From Bacillota bacterium (lineage in GTDB: Bacteria; Bacillota; Clostridia; Tissierellales; Sedimentibacteraceae), in assembly GCA_023453025.1 (NCBI GenBank), contig JAEXUD010000062.1, forward strand, positions 1 through 64,000: DNA of 64,000 nucleotides, read 5' to 3'. The notes under the pieces were generated by a model, which was not told where the DNA came from, did not search any database, and saw only the letters and a program-made list of their open reading frames with translations. Made by a program: the position numbers and the translations under genes. The first letter of the stretch is position 1. The number at the start of each line of letters is the position of its first letter. This document shows positions 52,212 to 61,370 of this stretch, in pieces.

Positions 52212-54191
52212 ATGGTTAATATTACTTTCGGTATATATTCAATTATTTTAATTATTTTATTAGTTGGTTCAGGTTTTGTTGCAAAAAAATGGGTGTCTGA
52301 TTCTGACGATTTCATTATTGCAGGCAGAGAAATAAGCCTTCCGATAAATACATTGGCTGTTGTGGCTATAGGATTTGCAGGAACGACTATAACATTGGCA
52401 CCCGGTTTTTCAATTTTATATGGTTTGAAGGGCGGTATATTATGGGGCTCAATTTACTCAATTTGCGGATTGCTGCTATATGCAAATTTATTTGCTGACT
52501 TTATCAGAAGATCAGGGGCACAGACACTTCCTGAATACTTTGAAACCCGTTATAACGGAACGGTTCGCGGACTTGTTGCTATCACATCTGTAGTTGGCAT
52601 GTGCGGTATTTTAGCTAATAATGTTGTCTCTTTATCATCAATTGTATCCGGTTATACAGGCTGGCCAAGTTATATAATAGTAGGTGTAGCGTTTTTGATT
52701 ATATTGATTTTTGCCACAATGAGCGGTATGTGGGCAACTACTATAACAGATTTTATACAAGTTTCCATAGGAACAATTGCGGTACCGATATTCTTACTGA
52801 TTTTAATCAATAAGTATGGCGGTTTTGAATATTTTAACGGCTGGTTAACAGGTGACTGGGTTAATACAGGTCTGGCGGGCGGAAGCTTGTCGGGATTGAC
52901 AATGAAGTATCCAAGTGTTTTAACATTTATACTGCTGTTTGGTACAGCATTAGTTTGGGGAAATAATTATTACTGGATAAAGATGGCTTCTTGCAGAAAT
53001 GAATCTGTGGCAAAGAAATCATATACGGTTGGCTCTATATATTTGATTGTTGTATTTATGATACCTTTATCATTTATAGGAATATATGCGGCAACCGCAA
53101 TGCCGGAGACTTTCGCTCTTGCAGGAGGAACAGTCAGTCATACCGCAGCATACGGTGTTATAGCCACAGTAGTTACCCCTTTCCTGGGTTCGCTTTTTAT
53201 TGTTGGAGCGACAGGTGCGGCACTGTCAACATCCTCGACAGCAGCAATGGGCGCAACTTCTACGGCTACTCGCGATATTTTCAAAAGAATGGTTAACAAA
53301 GACGCTTCGCCTGAAGCAACCTTAAAAGCAAGCAAGGTTATTATGGCATTAATTATTATTGTGACATGGGCTATGACCTTTTTCCCGGGCGGACCAACAT
53401 ATCTTTTTGCATTTGCCAACGCATGGTTAACTCCTCCGGCGGTACTGCTGCTTCTAGGCGCATTTTGGCCAAGGTTTAATTCAAGAGGTGCTTTCTGGGG
53501 TGTGCTCACGGGTATGGCAACCATGGTAGTATTAACTGTTCTCGAATTAACAAAGATATTTGTTATTGGTCAGTGGACACACATGGCGATTGTCGGTTTT
53601 CTTGTTTCGGTAATTGTGGGAGTGATTGCAGCCCTTACAGCTTCGCCGAGCTATTATGGAGCACCCGGCTGGGAAATCAAGGCTGATAAAAACAATCGCA
53701 TAGATGTAAAGCTGGATGAATTTGATTTGCAGGTATTGTCTTTAATTCGTGTCGGACATCAATATTTGGCAGACATCAGTGACGGACTTAAGGTTGATGC
53801 TAAAAATTCCAGTCTGTCTATTGCCAAGCTGGACCAGGGAGGATATATAGAAAGAGCCGGATTAAGAGGCAGTAAGTTTTTTACATTTAATATAACAGAA
53901 AAAGCAAATGAGGTACTGCCGGCACTTAATGAACATGAAGAGAAGATGCGGAAGGATTATCTTAATAAAAAATATGTTATGTTCTTAAAAACAGTTGCTG
54001 ACAGTCCCGGTCAATTAAGCTCATTTGCTAAAGATAACAAAATGGCATCTCTTCAAATGTCAAGTATGATTTCTCATTTGACCCGCAGAGGTTATATAAA
54101 TGAAAAAGGAATGTTCAAAAGAAAAGTAGAAATAACTGATAAAGGAAAGTCAATGGTATCAAAATACGAAAAATTTGCAGAGGTTGTATGA
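52212..54191 (+). CDS. Sodium:solute symporter with two C-terminal winged-helix domains
   Basis: A 659-residue protein. Residues 1-490 are a sodium:solute symporter with about thirteen helices (AIGFAGTTITLAPGF near 56-70, GATGAALSTSSTAAMGA near 335). The usual family length is about 480-550. After KADKNNRIDVK the chain continues with about 160 soluble residues: DEFDLQVLSLI through SLSIAKLDQGGYIERAGL, then a second copy-like unit FLKTVADSPGQLSSFAKD through SSMISHLTRRGYINEKG with a basic wing (KRKVEITDKGKS). Both look like MarR/winged-helix folds. The gene overlaps nothing and ends 1 base before the BKACE start. It could sense substrate and bind DNA or a regulator at the membrane. Confidence 0.8.
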   Translation: MVNITFGIYSIILIILLVGSGFVAKKWVSDSDDFIIAGREISLPINTLAVVAIGFAGTTITLAPGFSILYGLKGGILWGSIYSICGLLLYANLFADFIRRSGAQTLPEYFETRYNGTVRGLVAITSVVGMCGILANNVVSLSSIVSGYTGWPSYIIVGVAFLIILIFATMSGMWATTITDFIQVSIGTIAVPIFLLILINKYGGFEYFNGWLTGDWVNTGLAGGSLSGLTMKYPSVLTFILLFGTALVWGNNYYWIKMASCRNESVAKKSYTVGSIYLIVVFMIPLSFIGIYAATAMPETFALAGGTVSHTAAYGVIATVVTPFLGSLFIVGATGAALSTSSTAAMGATSTATRDIFKRMVNKDASPEATLKASKVIMALIIIVTWAMTFFPGGPTYLFAFANAWLTPPAVLLLLGAFWPRFNSRGAFWGVLTGMATMVVLTVLELTKIFVIGQWTHMAIVGFLVSVIVGVIAALTASPSYYGAPGWEIKADKNNRIDVKLDEFDLQVLSLIRVGHQYLADISDGLKVDAKNSSLSIAKLDQGGYIERAGLRGSKFFTFNITEKANEVLPALNEHEEKMRKDYLNKKYVMFLKTVADSPGQLSSFAKDNKMASLQMSSMISHLTRRGYINEKGMFKRKVEITDKGKSMVSKYEKFAEVV

Positions 54192-54192
54192 T

Positions 54193-55011
54193 ATGGGTAA
54201 AATAATAATTAGCGCGGCTGTAACAGGAGCATGGCCTAAAAAGGAGCAAAATCCCAATGTTCCGATGACTCCTCAAGAAATAGCAGATGATGTATACCAG
54301 TGCTATAAGGCAGGGGCAGCCATAGCACATATACACATGCGTGATGATGAAGGCAACGGAACAATGGATAAAGCAAAATTTGAGGAAACGGTTGGTTTAA
54401 TAAAAGAAAAATGTGACATTGTGATTAATTGCACAACATCCGGTGATTTGAATGCAACAGATGAAACCAGACAAGCACATTTAAAATCTATCAGACCTGA
54501 AATGGCATCATATGATTGCGGAACCATGAATTGGATGAACAACAGTGTATTTTTAAATCACCCTAAATTTTTAGAGGAATTGGGAAACACGATGATACAA
54601 TATGGGGTTAAGCCGGAAATTGAAATATTTGATGCAGGCATGGTATACAACTCCTTGTATTACTTAAAACAGGGAATATTACAAGCCCCTCTGCACTACC
54701 AATTTGTGCTTGGTGCTGCCGGTGGCGTAGCAGCGACTGTTGAAAATCTTGTTTACTTAAAAAGCTTGATTCCGAGCGGTTCAACCTGGTCCGCATTTGG
54801 AATCGGTAAAAATCATATTCCTATTTTGCTGGCATCCATAGCCATGGGCGGTCATGTCAGGGTTGGATTGGAGGATAATCTGTACTTTAAGGCGGGTGTT
54901 CTGGCAACAAACACACAATTAGTAGTACGAGCGGCAAATATAATTAAGGAAGCAGGATATGAAGTCGCATCTCCGGATGACGCAAGATTAATTTTAAATT
55001 TGAATAAATAA
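54193..55011 (+). CDS. Beta-keto acid cleavage enzyme (BKACE, DUF849; Kce-like)
   Basis: A 272-residue zinc enzyme that cleaves a beta-keto acid with acetyl-CoA to give acetoacetate and a new CoA ester. Zinc ligands are His46 and His48 (AHIHMRD) with the late glutamate in GGHVRVGLEDN. The founding member (Kce) acts on 3-keto-5-aminohexanoate in lysine fermentation; most relatives have other substrates. ATG 54193 directly follows the symporter stop (1-base gap), with GAGG upstream. The rest of the lysine route (aminomutases, Kdd, Kal) is not present in this window, so another keto acid is likely. Confidence 0.92.
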   Translation: MGKIIISAAVTGAWPKKEQNPNVPMTPQEIADDVYQCYKAGAAIAHIHMRDDEGNGTMDKAKFEETVGLIKEKCDIVINCTTSGDLNATDETRQAHLKSIRPEMASYDCGTMNWMNNSVFLNHPKFLEELGNTMIQYGVKPEIEIFDAGMVYNSLYYLKQGILQAPLHYQFVLGAAGGVAATVENLVYLKSLIPSGSTWSAFGIGKNHIPILLASIAMGGHVRVGLEDNLYFKAGVLATNTQLVVRAANIIKEAGYEVASPDDARLILNLNK

Positions 55012-55021
55012 AAAATTTATA

Positions 55022-55090
55022 AAGGGGGACAACAACCTGCCATCTTGATGACTTTGTCATCAATCTGAGGGGGATAGCATCCTCCTTTAT
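55022..55090 (+). promoter_or_regulatory. Structured leader before the thiolase gene
   Basis: Two hairpins lie in the gap: TTGATGAC-TTT-GTCATCAA at 55045-55063, and AGGGGGAT-AGC-ATCCTCCT at 55068-55086 followed by TTATT. The second resembles a weak terminator. The AGGGGGA at 55022-55029 could pair instead with the TCCTCCT arm, giving an alternative fold. Attenuation or mRNA processing are both possible. Confidence 0.45.
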
Positions 55091-55107
55091 TAATAACAGG
55101 AGGGATT

Positions 55108-56289
55108 ATGAATAATGAAGTTGTAATAGTAGGCATGGCCAGAACAGCGATAGGAAACTTCATGGGAAGTTTGTCCGGATTAAGTGCGGTGGAGCTGGGA
55201 ATTATAGCAGGAAGGGAATCAGTTAAAAGAAGCAATGTTAAACCGGAAGATATAGAAGAAGTAACAGTTGGAATGGTATATAAAGCCGGCGCAAAAGGCA
55301 ATCCCGCCAGACAAATCCAATTGGCGCTTGAAATACCTGTATCTGCAGGTGCAGCAACAATAGATCAGCAATGTGCATCCGGTATGAGAGCATTAGAAAT
55401 AGCATGCCAGCAAATAATGCTTGGAAAAACCCGGTCAGCATTGGTATGCGGCATTGAAAGCATGTCAAATGTGCCATATCTTTCATTAAATACCAGAAAG
55501 GGTTCAAAAATGGGGAGCGTACAGTTAGAGGACGGGCTATTGTATGATGGTTTAATTGATGCGCTTACTGACATGCATATGGCAAATACAGCTGAAAATG
55601 TGGCATCAGAATACAATATCAGCAGAGCTGAACAGGATGAATTGGCATTGCTAAGCAACAATCGTGCTTTGCAGGCAATCAGAAAAGGAAAATTTAAAGA
55701 GCAGATTGTACCGGTTGAAATCATAAATAAAAAAGGTACAGTAATATTCGATACGGACGAACACCCAAGAGAAACAACACTAGAAGCGTTAGCTAAGATG
55801 AAGGCTGTATTTAAAAAAGACGGAACTATAACTGCCGGTAATGCTTCAAGCTTGAATGACGGTGCAAGCGCAATGATTATAATGTCAAAAAACAGAGCAG
55901 AAGAATTGGGGCTTAAACCTTTAGCCAAAATATTATCAACAGCGACGGCAGGAGTTGAACCAAGAGTTATGGGAATCGGTCCGATTTATGCCATACCTAA
56001 AGCTGCAAGTATTGCAGGTATATCAGCAGACGATATTGAATATTATGAAATAAACGAGGCTTTTGCTGCCCAAGTACTGGCTTGCATGAAGGAGCTGGAC
56101 ATAGATATCAACAATGTTAATGCAAATGGTTCCGGCATATCATTGGGCCATCCTGTCGGAAGCACAGGGCTGAGGATTATAATATCCTCATACTATGAAT
56201 TAATTGAAAGAAACAAATTCATAGCATGCAGCTCATTATGTGCAGGAGGAGGACCGTCAATGGCCGTCATAATACAAAGATTATCATAA
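55108..56289 (+). CDS. Thiolase (acetyl-CoA acetyltransferase family)
   Basis: A 393-residue thiolase with all three catalytic residues: Cys89 in DQQCASG, His348 in ISLGHPVGS and Cys378 in SSLCAGGG. It would cleave a 3-ketoacyl-CoA with CoA to acetyl-CoA, fitting the acetoacetate made by the upstream enzyme once activated to acetoacetyl-CoA. No CoA transferase gene is seen in the operon, so activation must come from elsewhere, or the enzyme acts on another keto thioester. GGAGG precedes the start. Confidence 0.93.
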   Translation: MNNEVVIVGMARTAIGNFMGSLSGLSAVELGIIAGRESVKRSNVKPEDIEEVTVGMVYKAGAKGNPARQIQLALEIPVSAGAATIDQQCASGMRALEIACQQIMLGKTRSALVCGIESMSNVPYLSLNTRKGSKMGSVQLEDGLLYDGLIDALTDMHMANTAENVASEYNISRAEQDELALLSNNRALQAIRKGKFKEQIVPVEIINKKGTVIFDTDEHPRETTLEALAKMKAVFKKDGTITAGNASSLNDGASAMIIMSKNRAEELGLKPLAKILSTATAGVEPRVMGIGPIYAIPKAASIAGISADDIEYYEINEAFAAQVLACMKELDIDINNVNANGSGISLGHPVGSTGLRIIISSYYELIERNKFIACSSLCAGGGPSMAVIIQRLS

Positions 56290-56295
56290 ACTGTA

Positions 56296-56328
56296 AAAAA
56301 TAGAAAATTTGAAATTTTCTATTTTTTT
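56296..56328 (+). terminator. Terminator of the sigma-54 operon
   Basis: Perfect 15-base arms AAAAATAGAAAATTT and AAATTTTCTATTTTT around one base, then TT. Confidence 0.85.
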
Positions 56329-56381
56329 GTTATAATATAGTTTAAAAAAACAGAAAATTTATGTTTGAAAAGGTTGTGAAT

Positions 56382-57062
56382 ATGAATAGAAATATGAAAA
56401 AAAATATAATTACATTTATCCTGATATTTGCATGCGTATCTATGTATTTAGTTGAAACCTATATAAGGCCGGCATATTTTCTTAAATCAATAATAAAGAT
56501 TTTTTTGTTTGCAGGTCTTCCGTTACTATATTGTACTATAGATAATAATTTCAAATTCAAGGAATACTTCATAATTAATGATAAAAAACAGATATTCATT
56601 GCAGCTTCATTGGGCATCGGAGTTTACCTGGGTATATTGACAGTTTATTATATTATTAAGGGATTTATAGATTTAGATAATATAACTTTACAGCTTAACA
56701 ACAATCTGAATGTAAACAAAGATAATTTTGTTTTTGTAGCTCTTTATATTTCTTTTGTCAATTCGATGCTTGAGGAGCTGTTTTTCAGAGGATTCGGTTT
56801 TTTAACACTGGGCAAAAATTCATCAGGGAGGTATTCTGCTTGTATAAGCGCTCTGACCTTTTCAGCTTATCATGTATCTATATTGGCAAACTGGTTTAAC
56901 ATAGTGCTATATGTGATTTTCATAGCAGGGCTGTTTTTAACAGGGTTATTTTTCAATTGGTTAAATTTAAAATATAAAAACATATATAATTCTTGGATTG
57001 TTCATATGTGCGCGAATTTTTCAATTAACACAATAGGCTTTATTATGTTTGGTATCATATAA
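56382..57062 (+). CDS. CPBP-family intramembrane metalloprotease
   Basis: A 226-residue membrane protein with about seven helices and the ABI/CPBP motifs: SMLEELFFRGFGFL (Glu131, Glu132, Arg136), then SAYHVS and SWIVHMCANF carrying the histidines. Such proteins are membrane proteases related to Rce1, with roles in bacteriocin immunity in some bacteria. ATG 56382 is used (AAAAGG upstream); ATG 56361 is possible. It is a single gene with no bacteriocin gene beside it. Confidence 0.85.
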   Translation: MNRNMKKNIITFILIFACVSMYLVETYIRPAYFLKSIIKIFLFAGLPLLYCTIDNNFKFKEYFIINDKKQIFIAASLGIGVYLGILTVYYIIKGFIDLDNITLQLNNNLNVNKDNFVFVALYISFVNSMLEELFFRGFGFLTLGKNSSGRYSACISALTFSAYHVSILANWFNIVLYVIFIAGLFLTGLFFNWLNLKYKNIYNSWIVHMCANFSINTIGFIMFGII

Positions 57063-57229
57063 ATGATATTATCTTTTTACCTGAAGCCTGAATGTTGAAA
57101 TTTATCGAAAATGCTTGTATTATGTAAAAGTATGTAATATACTATTTTTAATATTTCAACAAATTTCCGCATTTTGAAAATATATTCATTTTAATTTTAA
57201 ATGTACCATTTAATCTGATGGAGGCAACA

Positions 57230-59782
57230 GTGTACACAGCTGCTGATAAACTACATAATGCTATTAAGAATATTGAACTTAAAAAGATAATATTACTATT
57301 TGTAATTTTTCTTATTATAAGTTCAATTTTTATAAAATTTGTATGGGATAAATCAGTTAAAACAAGAGAAGACAATGCAATACAGCTGGCAGAAACTTTT
57401 GAAGCCGGATTGCATAAACCCTTAATCACTGGACTCGATGCAAACATAAGTGATCTGAACAAAGACGAATACAAAGAAATTAAAAATAGCCTGATAAGGC
57501 TTAAAGAAAAGAATGAAGGAATTCGATTTGCGTATATATTTATTGAAAGAGACGGTGAGATAATAATTTTAGCAGACTCTGAACCAGAAGATTCCAATGA
57601 TTATTCGATACCTGGTCAAGAGTATACAGACGCAAGCAACGAAATATTTCAATCAATAGAAAGCAAAGATACATTAATAATAAATCCGGTAAGAAACAGA
57701 TGGGGAACATGGGTCAGCATTCTTGTACCCATGAAAAGCATGGCAACAGGAGAAAACATAGCTGTTTTCGGAATAGATTACCCTGCTGAAGACTGGCTTG
57801 ATGAAGCAATAGTCAGGACAGTGCAGGTATCCGTGGTTATGCTTTGCCTGTTGCTTATTTTAACGATGCTTAACATTGCATATTTTCAATTTTTGCATAT
57901 TTCTGATGAAAGAAAGAAAATGATTATCCTTGATGAAAAACTGCAAAGAAGCGAAAATTTATTTAAAGCTATATTTGACCAGGCGTCGGTGGGGATAGCC
58001 ATCGGACATAAAGATAACCTCAATATTGCATCTGAAAACGGTATGATAAATATAAATCCAATGTATGCAAATATAACAGGCAGGACGATAGAGGAACTAA
58101 AAACAACTAAGTGGCCTGATATAACTCATCCGGATGATGTATCTTTAGATATGGAGATGTCTGAAAAATTCAATTCCGGAGAAATTGACGGATACGAATT
58201 GGAAAAACGCTATATTAAACCTGATAATAATGAAGTGTGGGTAAATAAGAAAATTTCTTCTTTGATGATTAATAATCTGGAGGAATATAATCACCTATGC
58301 ATTATCGAGGATATTTCAAAGCGTAAAGAAATAGAAAAGGATTTGCTTGAAAGCGAAAGAAGCAAGGCGGTTTTGCTGAACAACCTGCCGGGAATGGCTT
58401 ATCGCTGCAATTATGACCGTGAATGGACAATGCAGTTTGTATCAGCAGGATGTTATAAATTGACAGGATATAACGCAGAAAGCTTATTATATAATAAAAA
58501 ATTGTCATTCAATGATTTGGTTCTCCCCGAATACAGAGAAATATTGTATAAAGAGTGGGAGAAAGCAATAAAATGCGAAATGCCATTCAGATATGAATAT
58601 GAAATTATGAATGCAGAACAAAAGACCAAGTGGGTAATGGAAATCGGTCAGGCCATTTATGATATAAATGGCAATGTCGAGGCTCTTGAAGGTATTATTA
58701 TAGATATTTCTGAACGTAAGCAAAAAGAAGCTCAAATTCAATACATGATTGATCATGATTACATGACGGGGCTTTATAACCGTAAGTATTTTGAAGAGTT
58801 TATGACAGAACTAGACATTAGAAACTGCGTTCCTGTTTCGTTAATCATAGTAGATTTGAACGGTGTCAGGATGATTAATGATGCATTTGGATATTCGGAA
58901 GGAGATAATCTCATAATCAAAGCATCAGAAATTCTAAGAGAATGCTTAAGACCAGGCGATTTTCTGGCAAGAATAGGCGGAGATGAATTTACACTGATTT
59001 ATATAAATACTGATAATGAAGCAGCCCATGAAATAATTAAAAATATTGAGAAGGCATGTTCTGATTACAATGTTGCGAATAAAACCAAGTTATTTGAAAT
59101 AGGCTTTTCGATTGGGTGCGCTACAAAAGAAAACAGCAACAGCACTATCTTTAATACAGCCAAAATAGCAGATGAAGATTTGAGAAACAATATGCTTTTA
59201 AATCGCAAAAGCTCTCACAGCCATATAATTACTTCCATGCTTGCCACAGTTTATGAAAAAAGTCAGGAAACAGAAGAACATTCAAGAAGGCTTGGATACA
59301 TATCTAGACGCATAGGAGAATTATTAAATCTATCCAATAAAAGTCTTTCAGAACTGGAGCTTCTGGCTATGCTGCATGACATAGGCAAGGTTGGTATTGA
59401 TGCACGTGTATTAAATAAGGAATCAAACTTGAATGATGCCGATTGGGATATAATGAAAAAACATCCTGAAATAGGATATAGAATTGCAAAATCCTCCAGT
59501 GATCTTGAACATATAGCAGATTGCATACTGTCACATCACGAGCGCTGGGACGGCAAGGGGTATCCCCAAGGCTTAAAGGAAGAAGAGATTCCGCTTCTTT
59601 CCAGGATAATTGCCATAGCAGATGCTTATGATGCCATGACCCAGGACAGAGTATACCGCAAGGCCTTGACACAAGAGCAGGCACTAAATGAAATAAGAAA
59701 AAATGCAGGAACACAGTTCGATCCTGAAATTGCCAAAAGCTTCGTAAAAAATATATATAAATTGCAAAACATCGGTAACTAG
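57230..59782 (+). CDS. PAS-PAS-GGDEF-HD-GYP cyclic-di-GMP protein
   Basis: An 850-residue membrane protein. The start is GTG 57230, with GGAGG 5 bases before it. Helices near 22-38 and 200-220 enclose an extracellular sensor; two PAS domains follow (about 245-365 and 370-490). The GGDEF domain (about 505-660) has an intact IGGDEF and the RPGD inhibitory site, though the metal motif reads DLNGVRMINDAFGY. The HD-GYP domain (about 675-845) has HDIGKVGID and HHERWDGKGYP, all catalytic. It could both make and break c-di-GMP. It is a single gene. Confidence 0.92.
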   Translation: MYTAADKLHNAIKNIELKKIILLFVIFLIISSIFIKFVWDKSVKTREDNAIQLAETFEAGLHKPLITGLDANISDLNKDEYKEIKNSLIRLKEKNEGIRFAYIFIERDGEIIILADSEPEDSNDYSIPGQEYTDASNEIFQSIESKDTLIINPVRNRWGTWVSILVPMKSMATGENIAVFGIDYPAEDWLDEAIVRTVQVSVVMLCLLLILTMLNIAYFQFLHISDERKKMIILDEKLQRSENLFKAIFDQASVGIAIGHKDNLNIASENGMININPMYANITGRTIEELKTTKWPDITHPDDVSLDMEMSEKFNSGEIDGYELEKRYIKPDNNEVWVNKKISSLMINNLEEYNHLCIIEDISKRKEIEKDLLESERSKAVLLNNLPGMAYRCNYDREWTMQFVSAGCYKLTGYNAESLLYNKKLSFNDLVLPEYREILYKEWEKAIKCEMPFRYEYEIMNAEQKTKWVMEIGQAIYDINGNVEALEGIIIDISERKQKEAQIQYMIDHDYMTGLYNRKYFEEFMTELDIRNCVPVSLIIVDLNGVRMINDAFGYSEGDNLIIKASEILRECLRPGDFLARIGGDEFTLIYINTDNEAAHEIIKNIEKACSDYNVANKTKLFEIGFSIGCATKENSNSTIFNTAKIADEDLRNNMLLNRKSSHSHIITSMLATVYEKSQETEEHSRRLGYISRRIGELLNLSNKSLSELELLAMLHDIGKVGIDARVLNKESNLNDADWDIMKKHPEIGYRIAKSSSDLEHIADCILSHHERWDGKGYPQGLKEEEIPLLSRIIAIADAYDAMTQDRVYRKALTQEQALNEIRKNAGTQFDPEIAKSFVKNIYKLQNIGN

Positions 59783-59846
59783 ATATTTATTTATCATGAA
59801 AAATGCTATAATCCCAGGAGCTGCTGATTTGTAATCAAACATAATA

Positions 59847-59874
59847 TTGAAATTTCTGTATAAAAGTGTATAAT
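59847..59874 (+). promoter_or_regulatory. Sigma-A promoter before the second symporter
   Basis: TTGAAA, a 16-base spacer and TATAAT, 68 bases before the gene. Confidence 0.55.
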
Positions 59875-59888
59875 TAAGTCAAGAATCT

Positions 59889-59915
59889 TATACCGCAGCT
59901 TAAGGTTGCGGTATA
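59889..59915 (+). promoter_or_regulatory. Hairpin in the leader of the second symporter gene
   Basis: Perfect arms TATACCGCA and TGCGGTATA with a 9-base loop, 8 bases before the ribosome site AAGGAG. There is no T run, so it is not a plain terminator; it may affect translation or be a binding site. Confidence 0.45.
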
Positions 59916-59941
59916 CTTGTGTTGAAGGAGTGTGTGCTGGA

Positions 59942-61318
59942 ATGCTATCTGTATCTCATCTTATAGGAGTGTTTGTTACATTATTTATAATAATGGCTAT
60001 TGGAATATATTCAGGGAAAAAGGTAAAGGATGCAACAGATTTTTCGTCGGGGGGACATAAAGCAGGCTCCACATTAGTTGCGGGGACAATAATCGGAACC
60101 TTGGTCGGAGGATCTTCCACCATAGGTACGGCACAGCTGGCTTATACCTACGGTATGTCGGCATGGTGGTTCACTATAGGTGCAGGGCTGGGATGTTTAG
60201 TTTTAGGCTTATTATTTACGAAGCCTCTCAGGAAAAGTAACTGCAACACAATTCAACAGATTATCACGCTGGAATATGGTTCTAATGCAGGAATTGTAAC
60301 ATCCGTGCTCGCTTCATTCGGAATTTTATTGAATATTATTGCTCAAATTTTAGCGGCAAATGCATTATTAACCTCTATGTTTGGGTTGAGCAGTGTTGAA
60401 AGTGCAATCATAAGCATCATTATAATGAGCTGTTACGTAATTTTCGGGGGAGTGCTAAGCACAGGAATATTGGGAGCTATAAAACTTATTTTAATATATA
60501 TTTCTGTTTTCCTTGGTGCAATCGTAGCACTTAAACTAGGCGGAGGATTTGAAAACTTCTATACCTCTCTTGACCATAATCAATATTTCAATATTTTTTC
60601 CAGAGGTATCGGAATTGATGCCGGAGCTGGATTATCGGTGATATTAGGTGTACTGTCAACACAGACATATATCCAGGCGGTATTATCAGGTAAAAGTGAT
60701 GACGCAGCCAGGAACGGTGCTTTATTGAGTTCTTTTTTGATACCGCCAATTGGAATCGGAGGCATTTTAATAGGCATGTATATGAAGATTAATTTTCCTT
60801 CAATAGAATCCAGCCAGGCATTTCCCTTGTTTATTATAAACAACATGCCGCCGCTGCTTGGCGGTGTCATATTGGCAACCTTATTGCTGGCATTGGTAGG
60901 GACAGGCTCCGGAATGGCACTTGGCTTTGGTACAATTATTACTAACGATATATATAAAGTATATTTCAATAAGAATGTAAGCAGCAAAGGAGAACTGCTT
61001 GTAACAAGAGCGGTCATTTTTATATCATTGCTGATATCTGCATTGCTGACACTTGGCAATGTTAAATCAGCCATACTGAAATGGGGCTTCATGTCCATGG
61101 GACTAAGAGCGACTGTGCTATTGATTCCCATGACCGGTGCACTGTTTTTTAAGGGTAAAATAAATAAAAACCTCTCCATATTATCAAGTGTCTTAGGGTT
61201 TGCTTCATTTTTGATTTGCGAATTGTTTTTAAATATTAATATTGATTCGCTGGTAGTCGGTATTTTAGTCAGCGGAGTGACGGGTATTATTGGAATGGCA
61301 TTAAAAGGAGCAGAATAA
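59942..61318 (+). CDS. Sodium:solute symporter family protein
   Basis: A 458-residue transporter with about thirteen helices of the SSS family. Recognisable elements are DFSSGGHKAGSTLVAGTIIG, GGSSTIGTAQLAYTYGMSAW near 54-73 and ALVGTGSGMALGFGTII near 333. The substrate is not apparent. The start ATG 59942 has AAGGAG 11 bases upstream, slightly far. Unlike the symporter at 52212 it has no C-terminal extension. It is convergent with the chemotaxis receptor gene. Confidence 0.88.
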   Translation: MLSVSHLIGVFVTLFIIMAIGIYSGKKVKDATDFSSGGHKAGSTLVAGTIIGTLVGGSSTIGTAQLAYTYGMSAWWFTIGAGLGCLVLGLLFTKPLRKSNCNTIQQIITLEYGSNAGIVTSVLASFGILLNIIAQILAANALLTSMFGLSSVESAIISIIIMSCYVIFGGVLSTGILGAIKLILIYISVFLGAIVALKLGGGFENFYTSLDHNQYFNIFSRGIGIDAGAGLSVILGVLSTQTYIQAVLSGKSDDAARNGALLSSFLIPPIGIGGILIGMYMKINFPSIESSQAFPLFIINNMPPLLGGVILATLLLALVGTGSGMALGFGTIITNDIYKVYFNKNVSSKGELLVTRAVIFISLLISALLTLGNVKSAILKWGFMSMGLRATVLLIPMTGALFFKGKINKNLSILSSVLGFASFLICELFLNINIDSLVVGILVSGVTGIIGMALKGAE

Positions 61319-61370
61319 AGCGTTACGGTCTCAGGCTTTATCATCAGGCTGAGACCGTAACGCTTTTTAT
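61317..61370. terminator. Strong bidirectional terminator
   Basis: Perfect 18-base arms AAAGCGTTACGGTCTCAG and its complement, with a 14-base loop and flanking T and A runs. It ends the symporter and the convergent receptor gene; the symporter stop codon overlaps its first base pairs. Confidence 0.9.
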
